This document shows, piece by piece, positions 24,344-35,476 of a DNA stretch of 64,000 bases; positions within the stretch are counted from its first letter, which is position 1, and every line of letters starts with the position of its first letter. Made by a program: the position numbers and the translations under genes. This DNA comes from Camillea tinctor (taxonomy: Eukaryota > Ascomycota > Sordariomycetes > Xylariales > Xylariaceae), in assembly GCA_022578605.1 (NCBI GenBank), contig MU394112.1, forward strand, positions 186,001-250,000, written 5' to 3'. The notes under the pieces were generated by a model that was given only the letters and a program-made list of their open reading frames with translations, was not told the origin of the DNA and searched no databases.

Positions 24344-25062
24344 TTAGGAGGTAGGCTTTGATATGTGTTTCCTCTTGTGGTCTCCGACACGACCGAAAAA
24401 ACTGTCGATATCCCACCTCTTTCTCTCTGAGTCTGATGTGGGTGGTGTGGTGGAAGAGGAGCTGGAGCCGGAGCCGGAGCCGGGTCGCGCGAAGAGCCGT
24501 AACAGAGATCCTGAAGTCCGGGATGGACCACCCATCACGTCGGTAGGGCGGCCTAACATTTGCGTATGAGACAATACGTGGTAAGATTACATATACACAC
24601 ATGAGATGAGTAGGCAAGGGTAGTTTATTCGTAGAAGACCCCCCGATACTTACGGATGTTTCCTGCTCCACCTATGCCATAACCTCTCAACTGCTTGTCT
24701 CGCGCACCGACCTCATAGTCCTCGGTGTCATCCTTGTTGTCTAAACTTCGCCGTCGCCGCTCCGCTCCTCTTCTCTGCCCGAAGCCTGACCGTGCATTGT
24801 TCTCTCGGGGCAGGGACAGCGCGTCTGAGGATTTCAGGTTCGCGACTGACACGGTCCTCACGATTGCGAGTTTGCCTTGGATACGCACACGGTGGGGCTG
24901 GTGCTGCGGCGGCAATAGCCGGCTTGTGTCTGGGTCTACCTCCACTAATGAGACTTCATGGTCCTTAGTACTTGCACTGCGGTCTCCAATCTGAAGGTAT
25001 GTGGATAGGTCATTGAGTAGTGGCGGGAGCGCAGGGGGTGAGGTGTGTGAATGGGAACGCAT
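24344..25062 (-). CDS. Hypothetical protein with GGAGNIRRP motif (DUF3602-like)
   Basis: Two exons, 24654-25062 and 24344-24552, joined by a 99-bp intron with donor GTAAGT and acceptor TTAG; 205 aa. Splicing changes an uninformative tail into GYGIGGAGNIRRPTDV, and the GGAGN(I/F)R motif is the hallmark of the small fungal DUF3602 group. That recovery of a motif exactly across the junction is the main support for the gene. The N-terminal half is Ser/Pro-rich; a basic ERRRR stretch sits near residue 103. The C-terminus has a GSGSGSSSSS run and ends SERKRWDIDSFFGRVGDHKRK. No catalytic features; function unknown. The start at 25062 is the first ATG, and an upstream exon cannot be excluded. Confidence 0.62.
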
Positions 25063-26568
25063 CTTGAGTTGGTTGTTGCTCGGCCTAGTACATTGGTCGG
25101 TGCACGATCGGGTAGGGGTTCGATGGAGATTTGGCGGTTTCGCGATTCGCGAGTAGGAATATTAAGCTTCAATAGTAAAGATCGTGGGGGCCTCGCAGAG
25201 AACTGATGATAATTATGGAGGTGCCAACACAGATGTATGTCGATCGACAACTCTAATCTCACGATATCAAAACAATAGACACATAACGTAGACGCGGCTC
25301 GGATCGTATGTGGCTTCGCGCTAGTGTAGTGTATAATATATACCCTATGGAACACGTTTCACACATTTAATCTAGGAAAGTTAAAGATACCGGCTGAAAC
25401 CTATAAAAGTAAATCTGGCACAAAATACTGCTATCTATTTCTACCGAACTCACTAGTCCGAAGTTACGGAGTAACAGGTGATTGCTAACAGTTTATGTAG
25501 CTTGAGGTGCGATGGGAGATAAGATCCGGTGTCGTAGTGCCGCCTAGCCACTGGCGGTAGATATTTTGAAGATAGTAGCTGTCAGCCTAGTGTAGGTAAT
25601 GTAACGAAACTATATAGATTGTAGCTCTAGCCTGCGGTGCTCATATTGGCGTTCACGATTTTTATCCATGAATTCCCTATCTCTGTAGAGGGGACCTCTT
25701 TGTGGTTGATTAATTTGCCATTCCTGTCGGACGCAGAGGACCAACAGAGAGGTTCGCACCTAGATACTCATATTTATTTACATGAAACATATGCTCTATA
25801 TATTTCTTGGTAATCGACTGACACATGGAATGATTTCTCGACCAGCTATGGGTCCCTGAGCTTCGACTTCACTGCTTAAATAGGAAGGCAAAAACGTCTA
25901 GCTAGTGGGGACAAGCTAGGGGCCTTGCTAGTGTCTATATCTTGCCCGTCTCTAACTAGTAAGTCTTAAGCGAATGGAACTTGCATGGGACCTGGCATAA
26001 ACCCTTGACCTTGACTTAAGTGCGTCAATAATAAGGTTACATATATCAATACCTAGTATCTGTATAGTGATGAATCAGTAATATCAACGTAGTTTACGTC
26101 TCTATGATATAGTATCAATATGCCTAAGCCAAACCTATCAGTATTCTCGCTTTGCTGTTTAATTCATGTAGCTGATAATTAAAACCCGCACTCATGTCTG
26201 AGGTTATACTGTAGGTACCAATTACTGCGATATATGAATAAATACCTAAGAAATAGACATGAAAAACCATATGTCTAACGAAAGCTATGGGCAATTGACT
26301 CGTGTCAGCTAGTATACGTAATAATATGTTTCTATGCCATACTCTATTGTTAAGAGAGATAAATGCCTATAGCTTCTAGTCGTAGAAGTAGGTTCAGAGA
26401 TGGAATGATGGGAGGTCATATCACACGGAGCGTTTTAGTATTACATAGATAATTGTCCCGCGGTTTATACAATGTCTATTTACATTATTACTTTATATAA
26501 AATACAATTACTTTTCGGCTTACTTGTACCTACACACCTGTCTCCTATTATATGTAAATGAAGATGGC
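25063..26568. other. Intergenic, no gene seen
   Basis: 1.5 kb with stops in all frames and many TATATA and CCTAG words. It may hold the promoter of the GGAGN-motif gene and the 3' flank of the rhodopsin-fold gene. I recognise nothing coding. Confidence 0.55.
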
Positions 26569-28146
26569 TCAGCTTGCTCTTCCTGGGCCACTGGCAAACG
26601 CATGGTTGCCTTCGCCGCGGGATTGGTGTCGCACCTCGCTGCTCGGTACTGATACCACATCTATATGTACATCTTTTCTTATGTTGTTGCTGCTGCGGCT
26701 CTGTGATCGGTCAATACTGGGTGCATTGCTGAGATCCTGCATCTTGATGTTCCCTTGGTTTAATATGCGTTCTTCGCTTTCGTTGTTGTATGTGAGCTCG
26801 GTGATCGGATTTGCTGTGCTCGGTCCGCGATGACGCCACCCGTCATCGCCTCCACCACCAAATGTAATAAGACCTTTTGATCCTCTATCTGTTGATCTCT
26901 TATTACTCGTATTTCGCACTGATGACACAATACTGCCAAACACTGGAGCGAGTAGAGCTTTGATAAGAGGGAACACCATTGGAAGATTAGTGGTTATTAC
27001 AGCGACGAAGGTTTCTCGAACCGCCCATGATCCAGCCACTTGCGCTCCATTGATCGGATCCTAAGTTCGTGGGTTCCATTAGCATGTTGTCAAGGTCGGC
27101 TTGCGTAGGATAAATTTCGAGCACTCACCGTGACGATAAGGACCGCACGGATTAAAGCGCAAGTTATAATGAAGAAGCCTCCGCTGAAAAGCGAGATCAG
27201 CCCGACTTTCTTCAGAGGCTTCAGAGACGATTTCCATAACATGGGTATGGGAATGGATATAAGATAAAGATCGGTGGCTATATTCATAGCGCAAAAGACC
27301 CAAACTATCTGGCTAGCGACAGCCGGCTGGCATGCATCTTTAATCGCCGGATAGTTAGATGATATATTCATAGGAACTTATCGCCGTGGAGAGGACTTAC
27401 CACCAGGGTCTGGGTTAATCTGCCAGTATTTATGGAAAGGACGGCAGCCCAAGAATAGGGTCATCATTGCGGAGAACCAACTAGCAGCAAGGAAAGCAAA
27501 CCCGACGTATATTCGGATGGTGTAGCTCGCACTCAACCCCTCCTTTGAGAATATCAGAATTGAAAGGTCACCAACCATCAGCATATGATAGGGGGTCTCA
27601 CTTACTGTTAATCGAATGTAGAATACTAATAAGGATGTCTTGAGCGACCATAGAAGAGCGCAATAGGTTGACCACCCGGCAAGTTGGATTTTGGAACCCA
27701 CAACCCTGGGAAGAATTCGAGTCAGCGAATAGGTTGCCAACTTAGAGATGCGATGTTGTACCTCAATTGGTATTCTTGACTGTTAGGATCCAAAGCTAGC
27801 CGCTGTGCCTCAGTCATGCCGTTATTCGCTAACCCTTTTGCCACAGCGCCTACAGAGTAGGCCAGAGTCGTCTCGATAGCATAGAATATCTGCAATGGAG
27901 CGAATCTAAACATTAGACCTCGGCATTCTGTGTCCTCGAAGCCATTGCACTGACCATTGCAACCCACACAAAGTAATCGTCCGCCTGGAGCCTTCTAACG
28001 CCAACCTGTTTGACTCGAGCATATGTTCTTATTATGGTGACGGTCATTCCAATCGAAAAGAGCGTCCAGTCTTCTGTCACGAATTGGAGAAGCGCCGCTT
28101 GTGCCGCTGCGGCAGCGGCCGGGTCTGTTTGGGAACTAGACGACAT
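26569..28146 (-). CDS. Fungal rhodopsin-fold integral membrane protein (PTH11-like, no CFEM)
   Basis: Six exons: 27955-28146, 27762-27889, 27606-27705, 27401-27542, 27129-27337 and 26569-27060, in phase; 420 aa. Seven membrane segments follow a short outside N-terminus. Family landmarks are ADDYFVWVAM after TM1, the SKIQLAGWSTYCALLWSLK block, FLGCRPFHKYW with the conserved Cys, CMNIATDLYLISIPIPMLW-like TM5, and RETFVAVITTNLPMVFPLIK at TM7. The last 130 residues are a hydrophilic Ser/Arg tail with GGGGDDGW. The family includes the Magnaporthe Pth11 receptor group, but most members have no known ligand. It diverges from a flavin monooxygenase gene 774 bp away. Receptor function is inference. 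Confidence 0.88.
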
Positions 28147-28920
28147 GACGAACGATGACGAGAAATGGTGGACGGGAGACCCGTATACAGCACGAGTCTA
28201 ATGTGATAACCTCTAAAAGGCGAGAAAATGGCCGCCGCGTTAAGCGGGAAACATTACTTGATATGTTGACTGGAGCCCAAAAGCTCGCAATGCATACTCG
28301 AAAAGACATGGACAAATCTGTTAAAAGGGGTCTACCGAGAAAAGTTTATAATTTGAAAATCCTAATACTACACCAAAACGTTTTCGTTACTACTACATAT
28401 AGCTTGCCTGCCACTTACATGGTTCTACTACCTATACGAATCACACGTAATCATGTTTATTCGGCTGCAACACTACTAGGTATGGGACGCTCCCATTTGC
28501 CGGCATGCCTTCGGCACAGTGCTACGGTCCAATTTCCGGTGGGAGGGTGGGCTCCATGGTCAGCCTGTTGCATACATCCCCTGCCTGCTAGTCCAAAACT
28601 GGGAGCGTTTGATGATTCTGCGCTTTTCCCGGTCCGGGATGAGTACAGATGGATGGATGAACGTGAAAAATTCTTTGGATAGCAGGATTACAGGGAATGA
28701 TACACCCCGGAATGGCAAAGTTAGGGTGAACCAACAGACCCGGCCAGTGTCTGAGCCCTTTTAATAACCCTGTCCCAGCTTCGCCATTGCATCTGATTTG
28801 CGTGTTTTTCTTTTTCTTTTCACGCCAGCTTCCTATTGCTGTCTCCTCATGCTACGTATTGCATGAGCGCACGGCATAGGGCAGGTTGTAGACGCTGATA
28901 AGTGCGAGTACACCGTGAGC
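28147..28920. other. Divergent promoter between membrane-protein and monooxygenase genes
   Basis: Between two head-to-head genes. A long open frame at 28155-28682 on + lacks any family resemblance or ATG-led context and overlaps what should be promoter. Shared regulation of the pair is possible but not shown by any motif I can name. Confidence 0.5.
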
Positions 28921-30885
28921 ATGGAGAAGTTCGATTGCGTTGTGGTTGGGGCCGGTAAGTATCGCACCCCCTTATGTTTTGACTGACTTGAAACTTAATA
29001 TCGTTATACACTAGGATGCTATGGCTTGGCCGCTGCGCAGCAATTCCACCGCACGCAGCCCGGCTGCTCGCTGGCGATCTTTGATAGCCAAGTTTCGCTG
29101 GGTGGTACGTGGGCTGATAATCGCTTGTATCCCGGGCTGAAGAGTAACAACCTCTTGGGCACATATGAATATCCTGACTTTCCTATGCGCAGCGATGAAT
29201 TCAATGTCAAGCCCGGCCAGCATGTTCCGGGGAAGAGCATGAACGCCTATCTTAAGGCGTATGCGGCTCATTATGGCATTGCTAAGTTCATTCGTCTACA
29301 AACCAAAGTCTTATGCGCAGAACACCAAGCCACGGGCGAGGGAGGATGGATCTTGACAGTTGTGGCACCGGGACAAGATGAGAAGGTTTACACGAGACGA
29401 CTCATTATTGCAACAGGGCTCACTTCCGAGGCCTTCTTGCCACACTTTGAGGGTCAAGAGATATTTGGCGGCAGGATATTTCATGGCAAGGATTTTCAAC
29501 AAAATAGTGACACCCTGACAACTTCACGGGCTGTCACTGTGTTCGGCGGCACTAAATCTGCTTGGGATGCCGTCTATGCCTATGCGACAGCCGGCGTTAA
29601 GGTCAACTGGGTCATTCGATGTATGTAAAGTCCGAGTTTCTCATAAGGAAGCATATACTGACTTGGGAGTGTAGCAAGTGGCCATGGACCGTGCTGGATG
29701 TCGCCCCCATACGTCACACCTTTGAAGAAATGGATCGAAAAACTCGCTAGTATGTGGTTTTTTTTGAGTCTCTTGGTCCTCGCTTCGTTCTAACTCACTT
29801 TCACAGACATACGTTTCCTGACCTGGTTTAGCCCTTGCATCTGGGGCTGGGCCGACGGCTACACTGGGATTCGAGACTTCTTCCATTCTACCACTGTAGG
29901 GCGCTTCATCGTGGACACTTTCTGGAAGATTCTAGGTGGCGACGTGATGACCTTGAATAACTATGATGCTCACCCGGATACTGCCAAGTTGAAGCCTTGG
30001 ACAGAGGCAATGTTCACAGGAGCCAGTTTTAGCATTCTCAACTACGACCAGAATATTTTTGACTTTGTAAAGAGTGACAAGGTCGATGTTTACATTGGTG
30101 AGATCGATCACTTGAGTCCGGGTAAGGTACACCTTGCGGATGGCACCGAGTTCGAATCCGATGTGCTTCTCGCGAATACCGGCTGGAAGCATACACCACC
30201 GATGAAATTTCTACCTGAGGGGATAGAGAAAGAACTCGGAATTCCTCACGAGCTGTCTCACAATGCGCCACCCGAAGACCTTGCCAATCAGCACGAACTT
30301 ACGTTGCAAGCCGATGGTGAGATACTGCAGCGTTTCCCGCGACTCCAACGGCAGCCGGTGTGGAACAAACATTATATACCGTTGACCGAGCAGAAGGGCA
30401 TAAGTAGTGAGGATGAGGTGACGCCATGCAAGCCCCTCACCCCTTACATGCTATACCATTTCCTGGTACCGCCGTCTCCACGCTTTCTGCGGACTCGTGA
30501 CATCGCTTTCGTCGGGATGATATCGAACTTCAGCAACTTGATCACCGCGCAGATCAGTGGCCTTTGGGTCAGTGCTTACTTTAGTGGAAAGCTGACGATT
30601 GACCCAGGGGCTGCGCTAGGTGACGAAATCTCGCTGAAAAAATTGCAATATGAAACTCTGCTCTACAATCGCTGGGGAAAATGGCGCTATCCAACGGATT
30701 GGGGTAGCAAGAATCCCAATTTTATCTTTGATGCCGTACCATATCTAGATTTATTGCAGCGTGATTTGGGTTTGAGCCCCTATCGAAAAAATGGATGGTT
30801 CGCCGAGGTATCGGAGCCGTATGGGCCTGAGGATTATCGTCAACTTGATGAAGAGTGGATGACGAAGAGCGAGAAGTCTTCATAA
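28921..30885 (+). CDS. Flavin-dependent monooxygenase (class B FMO-like)
   Basis: Four exons: 28921-28954, 29015-29620, 29675-29749 and 29807-30885, in phase; 597 aa. Exon 1 is only 34 bp and ends inside the FAD-binding GAGCYG motif (residues 10-15). The FMO/BVMO-type signature appears as F-E-G-x5-FHGKDF (residues about 175-190) and a second Rossmann loop as FGGTKSAWDA (NADPH side). The spliced stretch WVIRSSGHGPCWM matches the family's WVIRKSG-type motif. The C-terminal half (LTWFSPCIWGWADGY onward) is typical of fungal natural-product FMOs. It should hydroxylate or oxidise a small nucleophilic substrate using FAD, NADPH and O2. Substrate unknown; no synthase gene stands beside it. Confidence 0.88.
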
Positions 30886-31879
30886 TTTTAATTGGTGCAA
30901 GCTCCCGAAGCGTTTCGGCACTACGGCGTTGTTGCCAGCTTGACCAGCTTTGGCTCATTATTGGAAGACGGTTTAAGTCAGAAAGTGGGTATATAATGAG
31001 ATGGGAAAATGGTAGCCGGGGATTCCAAAGGCTAAAGAAGGAGGATAACGCAGAGTGAAGCAGCACGTCGGCTGCCTTCATACTACGAAACACCTTGTCG
31101 TCTATATAGAAGAGACTGAGCTCTCGCAAAGTTGCTGAAAGGTTGGGCATGGCCGACTGTCTCCTCGAAATAATGAACAAAGTTGCATTTCAATTGGATT
31201 ACCATGCCAGACTGTGGCTTAGGATAAGGCAGGCTGGGATTCGAATTCTTTTCTTATCTACAAGTCGTCTACGGAGTAGCCTGCTAATTCGTTGTTGTTG
31301 GTGTTAATGTTTATACCTAGATGACTTACTTACAGATGACCTAATTGGCTGGTTGATGCATAAAACAAGAACTGATCCACGCTCAGATTTCGTAGTTCTA
31401 CAGACCAACAGACCCACACCGCTTCTTCCCTCTTACAACAACAACGTCTAACCTAAGGCATTTTCGACTCACGATTGGCTCCCGCTTACCTTCCTTACAC
31501 ATTGATAGTTTTTGTAGTTAGTTAGTTTCTTCCTTTCTTTCTTTCTTTCTTTAGCTAAGGCTATTCTAAATCAGCCGAAGCAGTTACGAGTCGTCATTGC
31601 GTCACGTACAGTTTCAATACGCAAAGGCTGCCGACTGGAGGCTGCGCTGACGCTTACAACAGAAGCCTTCCGTTGAGCCTGAGGGTAATAGTAGCCTTGT
31701 TATTGACAGGATACAAAACACTAGCCTCTTTGGGAGACCCTTCTATTCCCCCCCGACCCCCCTTCAACGAACCCCTTCCTAAACGGAAGGCATTCGGAAA
31801 TGCCCTGAAGTGTGCGTGCTCTATTAAGCCTCGGCCTTGACTTTTACGCACTGATTACCACCTTGCAATTATTACTCTT
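30886..31879. other. Intergenic, no gene seen
   Basis: Contains a CTTT microsatellite (31533-31552) and C-rich patches (31748-31763). The small minus-strand frame at 30722-31180 overlaps the monooxygenase exon and looks like a shadow. Promoter of the following unknown gene lies here. Confidence 0.5.
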
Positions 31880-32551
31880 ATGAGCGGTAAGCGTCAGATA
31901 TCCTCAACCAACAAACAAAGCGCAACGAAGTCTGACATCGCGAACCCCATAGCTGATCATATACGAGGATCTTATATGGTTTCTTTTCTTCGACGTGTTT
32001 TGAACTTGATTGGCATTGCTTCAAGTATCCTTGGGAGCCCGCCTACCGTCAGCTGGCTTCTACAGAACCGTGCAGCTCGGGTCGGGCAGATAGCTCTAAC
32101 TAAAGGCCGCACGCCAACAGCATCCCTATACCGCATGTACGAATACTTTGTCGTCGGATACACAGTCGGTTTAAGGACCGAGATCGAATTCTTCTTCAAT
32201 CAGCCGACTTGGGCGGTAGCAGCCATCCCAGATCCGGATGATGCGGACCCCCAAAGATACGCCATCCTCTGTGTCTTGCCGCATTACCTGGTGAAGGCAT
32301 TCAATCGACTAATTGAGCGCGGACTCCCACGAGGAAGTCCAGCTATTATTGCGGGAGATGACGCAGAGGATGAGTTACGAAATCGGGCAATCGTACTCGA
32401 GGAAGAACCCGCTTGGGCCGCAAAGGTACCTCCGTTGTTAGAAAGGCTAATAATTCCGACGCTTGGGGGTGAGCCGGCGGAGGGATCTAGAAGTGAACGG
32501 TTTCTATCTATGAATATTATCGCTGAGGAACCTCATGTGTTATTTGTTTGA
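31880..32551 (+). CDS. Hypothetical protein, 223 aa, single exon
   Basis: Open frame from ATG at 31880 to TGA at 32549-32551, with codon use like that of neighbouring genes. I do not recognise a family. The N-terminal 30 residues are polar; a moderately hydrophobic stretch SFLRRVLNLIGIASSILGSP (about 34-53) could be an amphipathic or membrane-associated helix. The middle has YEYFVVGYTVGLRTEIEFFF, then AAIPDPDDADPQRYAILC and a C-terminal acidic/hydrophobic region. No signal peptide, Cys pattern or catalytic motif is evident. A second in-frame ATG begins MVSFLRRVL (31976). It converges with the broken metallophosphoesterase gene, 51 bp between stop codons. Confidence 0.5.
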   Translation: MSGKRQISSTNKQSATKSDIANPIADHIRGSYMVSFLRRVLNLIGIASSILGSPPTVSWLLQNRAARVGQIALTKGRTPTASLYRMYEYFVVGYTVGLRTEIEFFFNQPTWAVAAIPDPDDADPQRYAILCVLPHYLVKAFNRLIERGLPRGSPAIIAGDDAEDELRNRAIVLEEEPAWAAKVPPLLERLIIPTLGGEPAEGSRSERFLSMNIIAEEPHVLFV

Positions 32552-32602
32552 GCCACATACTACCTAGCTAACATTGGACAGGGTAGCTTAATATATCGAA
32601 TA

Positions 32603-33514
32603 TTAAATGTAAACCTTGATTGGGTTTCGACGTACATCATCGCGTAGTCCTCCTACCACTGATGAATTTACAAGCTGGCATGTTGCTTTTGCTGGCGGGT
32701 GGAAGAGAGAAAATATAAAGGCCTTCAAAAGCCCGACAAGGTTCCATATACCTCCTCCCGCTAAGATGATCCGCCCGTACGCATCTTGAAGTGCGTCAAA
32801 TTGCACCCATTCATGACCATAGCCTTCATGCACATGCCCGAAAACGTGAAGAGTAGGATGGACCCGCCATAGCTCCCGTAAGAGATGCTGGCAACCGAGC
32901 GTTGTGAGATCTAGGTGGGCGCGTGGAGGGCCGTGAGTAATAAGTATATCCGTATTATCAGGTATTGAGCCTCTCCAAACATTATCTTGTCGCGCGTACT
33001 GAAACGCCCAATTGCCATGACGTGGGGACTTTGGACTGCCATAGATAGAAATGCGACGTCCGTTTCGAGAGATAACGGCTGTGCTGTCTTGGAGATATAT
33101 TATATTGCCCCAGTCGATCTGCATACGTTCTGCAGCAGCCTTACCGCCATGATCATCTCGGCCTGGATCAAGCAGCAGATCATGGTTCCCAGCAATCACC
33201 ACCTTGACGGCATGAGGCTGGGGTTTTAGCCACGAAATAGCAGCCTCGAGCTCCTAGAGTGAGCCCGACTGAGTGAGATCACCTGCGTGAATTAAGATAT
33301 CTCCGTCTGGGAGGGGACATTGGCTATTGTGTGTATCCGAAACGCAGATGATAGATACGGCATTTTCTGGGATCTCAGGAGGCGTGGTGAAGCGCCGCCA
33401 TGAATAGACCGCACGAGCTAGGAATATGCATGGGTTTTGCCAAAAGAGTTGCCATCTGGAAGGGTGCGGTCGTTGAAGTATTGCTTCAAATCCTGTTCCT
33501 CTCTGTCCAAACAT
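32603..33514 (-). pseudogene. Calcineurin-like metallophosphoesterase with one in-frame TAG
   Basis: A single frame from ATG at 33514 to the stop at 32603 would encode 303 residues but is interrupted by one TAG at 33254-33256 (codon 87). Every metal-binding motif is intact on both sides: D60-T-H62 and GD79LT before the TAG; GNHD (109-112), HGPP (His194) and GHVH (227/229) after it. The stop falls in GSL*ELEAAISWL, where I expect Gln, so CAG to TAG (a C-to-T change in CpA context) is the simplest origin. An intron cannot remove it: the only plausible one (29 bp) would be too short and would delete the metal-binding GDLT. It resembles the MPPED-like group. Either a young pseudogene or a stop that is recoded; see findings. 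Confidence 0.8.
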
Positions 33515-34184
33515 TGTAGTAAAATGGGGTAGATGGGAGATGGCGAAGCCGGTCGATAAAATACATGGATGGAAACAATGTCAAAGAGCAATTATACCAG
33601 CTAACCAGCCACTCGCATTGTGTGCTTTGCCACTGTGGCTGATCAGATATCTAGACACACCCCGTTGGATTAGTTACCTAGTAGCTACTACTTTACTTCT
33701 ACTCCAATACATCTTCATGCCCACATACTCAACTATACCCACGTTGGTGCGGGGGGGAAACAATAAAAGGACCAGTAGCAAGCTGCTATAACCACTGTGC
33801 CTGTACATCCTCAGGTTAGGCCGCAATGTCACAAATATAAGCTTTATTTACTTATAGCGCAACTATATGAATAATACCTTAAAAATAACAGTATAGTATT
33901 ATATTCTAGCTAAGAAGGTCACTATATAATACAAAATTCAAATACAGAAACCATTTATTATTGTGTAAATTTTTTAACTACTTGGTATAGTTGGTAATTT
34001 GGTAATCACATATTTCTTGAGATCTCTTCACACTAATATTTCCTATAGTTAAAACTTAAAACTACTGCTCAACATCGACATTCGAACATTCCACGACAAT
34101 GAAATATTGGATTATTCAACTTAGCATATTACATGTGTATTTATTGGTCTCGTCTAATATACATGTCTCATTTTCAAGTATACT
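33515..34184. other. Intergenic between phosphoesterase and dehydrogenase
   Basis: AT-rich from 33830 to 34180 and C/T-rich before. The small open frame at 33540-33791 has no recognisable features. Confidence 0.5.
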
Positions 34185-35476
34185 TCAATTGTCGTCCTCG
34201 GCGACCTTGAGTACGATCCGTCCCGCAATATCACCTTTCTCGAGTTCTTCGTATACGGCGGGTAGATCCTTGAATGGTCGAATCGAGATTTTGGGTTTCA
34301 CTACCCCCCTTCGCACAAGCTCTACGGCCTCTAAGCACTCTTTGAGAGAACCTACAAGGTTACCAGTGATGTGTAGACCCTTGATCACAATAGTGCTTAT
34401 CTGTGTTTCGATATGACCCTTTCCAGGTGGTATACCCACGCAGCATAGAGTACCGCCCACTTTCAGCATGTTTGCAGCATGGGCAAATGCTTTGACATTT
34501 CCTGCCGTGACAATGACGGCTTTTGCTCCCCCATTAGTAATCTCATGGACCTTCTTGGCGAGGTCAGGTGTTTCTCGAAAGTCGATATAGTCGTTTGCGC
34601 CGATCGAATGGAGGAACTCGCCCTTCGCTGGACCTGTGTCTACGCCTATAACAAGCGCGCCTCGTGCTCGGGCGTACTGGACTACACGCATCTTTCGGTT
34701 ATTACTTGAAATTGGGGCACCGGAAGCGCTCAACTCGTAAGCTTTCAAACATACCTGCCAAATGTCCCAGTCCACCCCCAGCGCCAACAACGACTACCCA
34801 GTCTCCAGACTCAACATTGGCGTTCTTGACGGCCTTTGAAGGAAATTAGTTACTACGACACTTGCCACACATTCGGAGTTTTCACCTTGTAGGTCGTCAA
34901 CCCTGCACATAAGATTGGTCCTATTGTCGCTGGGTCGATGTCATCAGGGAGAATTGCTAGATAGCCTGCATCAAGGACTATGTATTCCTGGAAGCTTCCA
35001 TCCTCATGGTGTAGGTGATTCGTGCCTTTGATGCAGTACTGTTCCCGGCCATCAAGACAGAATTCACAGCGCCTGCAAACTCTGCTCATGAATCTGATGC
35101 CAACAAAACTCCCAATCTTGATATCTTCATCACACCCTGGGCCTAAGGCAACGATGCGGCCCACACCTTCGTGCCCTCCCACGTGGGGGAGTTTAACATT
35201 CACTATCGGATTCCCGTCCACGCTTGAGGCAGTGCCAAGTTGGGTGTGGAGATCTGTTTTGAACTTCAGTTTTACGATTCGGATTTCTAACGGTGCGTTT
35301 CAATGATCTGCATTACCACTTTGACAAACTCCGGTGTAGAGGACTTTAGCTAGGACCTCATTTAGTCCCGGTTTAGGAACTGGGTAGTCGTGGACAAATT
35401 TGACGCCATCACCAAGCTTAGGGACAGTCGCTGCTGTCTGAGTGGTGGGAATTTGAGGTGGTTGAGGTGTAGACAT
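34185..35476 (-). CDS. Zinc-dependent alcohol dehydrogenase (MDR family, ADH1/ADH3-like)
   Basis: Four exons: 35317-35476, 34886-35253, 34755-34833 and 34185-34681, in phase; 367 aa. Catalytic zinc ligands Cys51 (GVCQSD) and His81-Glu82 (GGHEGVG) are present. Structural zinc Cys113/116/119/127 sit in CRRCEFCLDGREQYC. The NAD-binding loop is VVVVGAGGGLGHLAVQYA, split by the last intron. It should interconvert alcohols and aldehydes in the cytosol with NAD(H). The usual GDRVGI is GSFVGI here, an uncommon variant close to the structural-zinc loop. The start at 35476 is the first ATG after the stop-free upstream stretch and gives the common polar N-terminus. Confidence 0.92.

Noticed and set aside
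28155..28682. 175-codon plus-strand open frame between divergent genes
   Set aside because: No family resemblance or biased composition, and it occupies the expected promoter.
31228..31245. tRNA T-arm-like GGGATTCGAAT (also near 15270)
   Set aside because: No matching acceptor, D or anticodon stems around either site.
33257..33285. A mini-intron removing the TAG in the metallophosphoesterase
   Set aside because: At 29 bp it is too short to splice and would delete the metal-binding GDLT motif.
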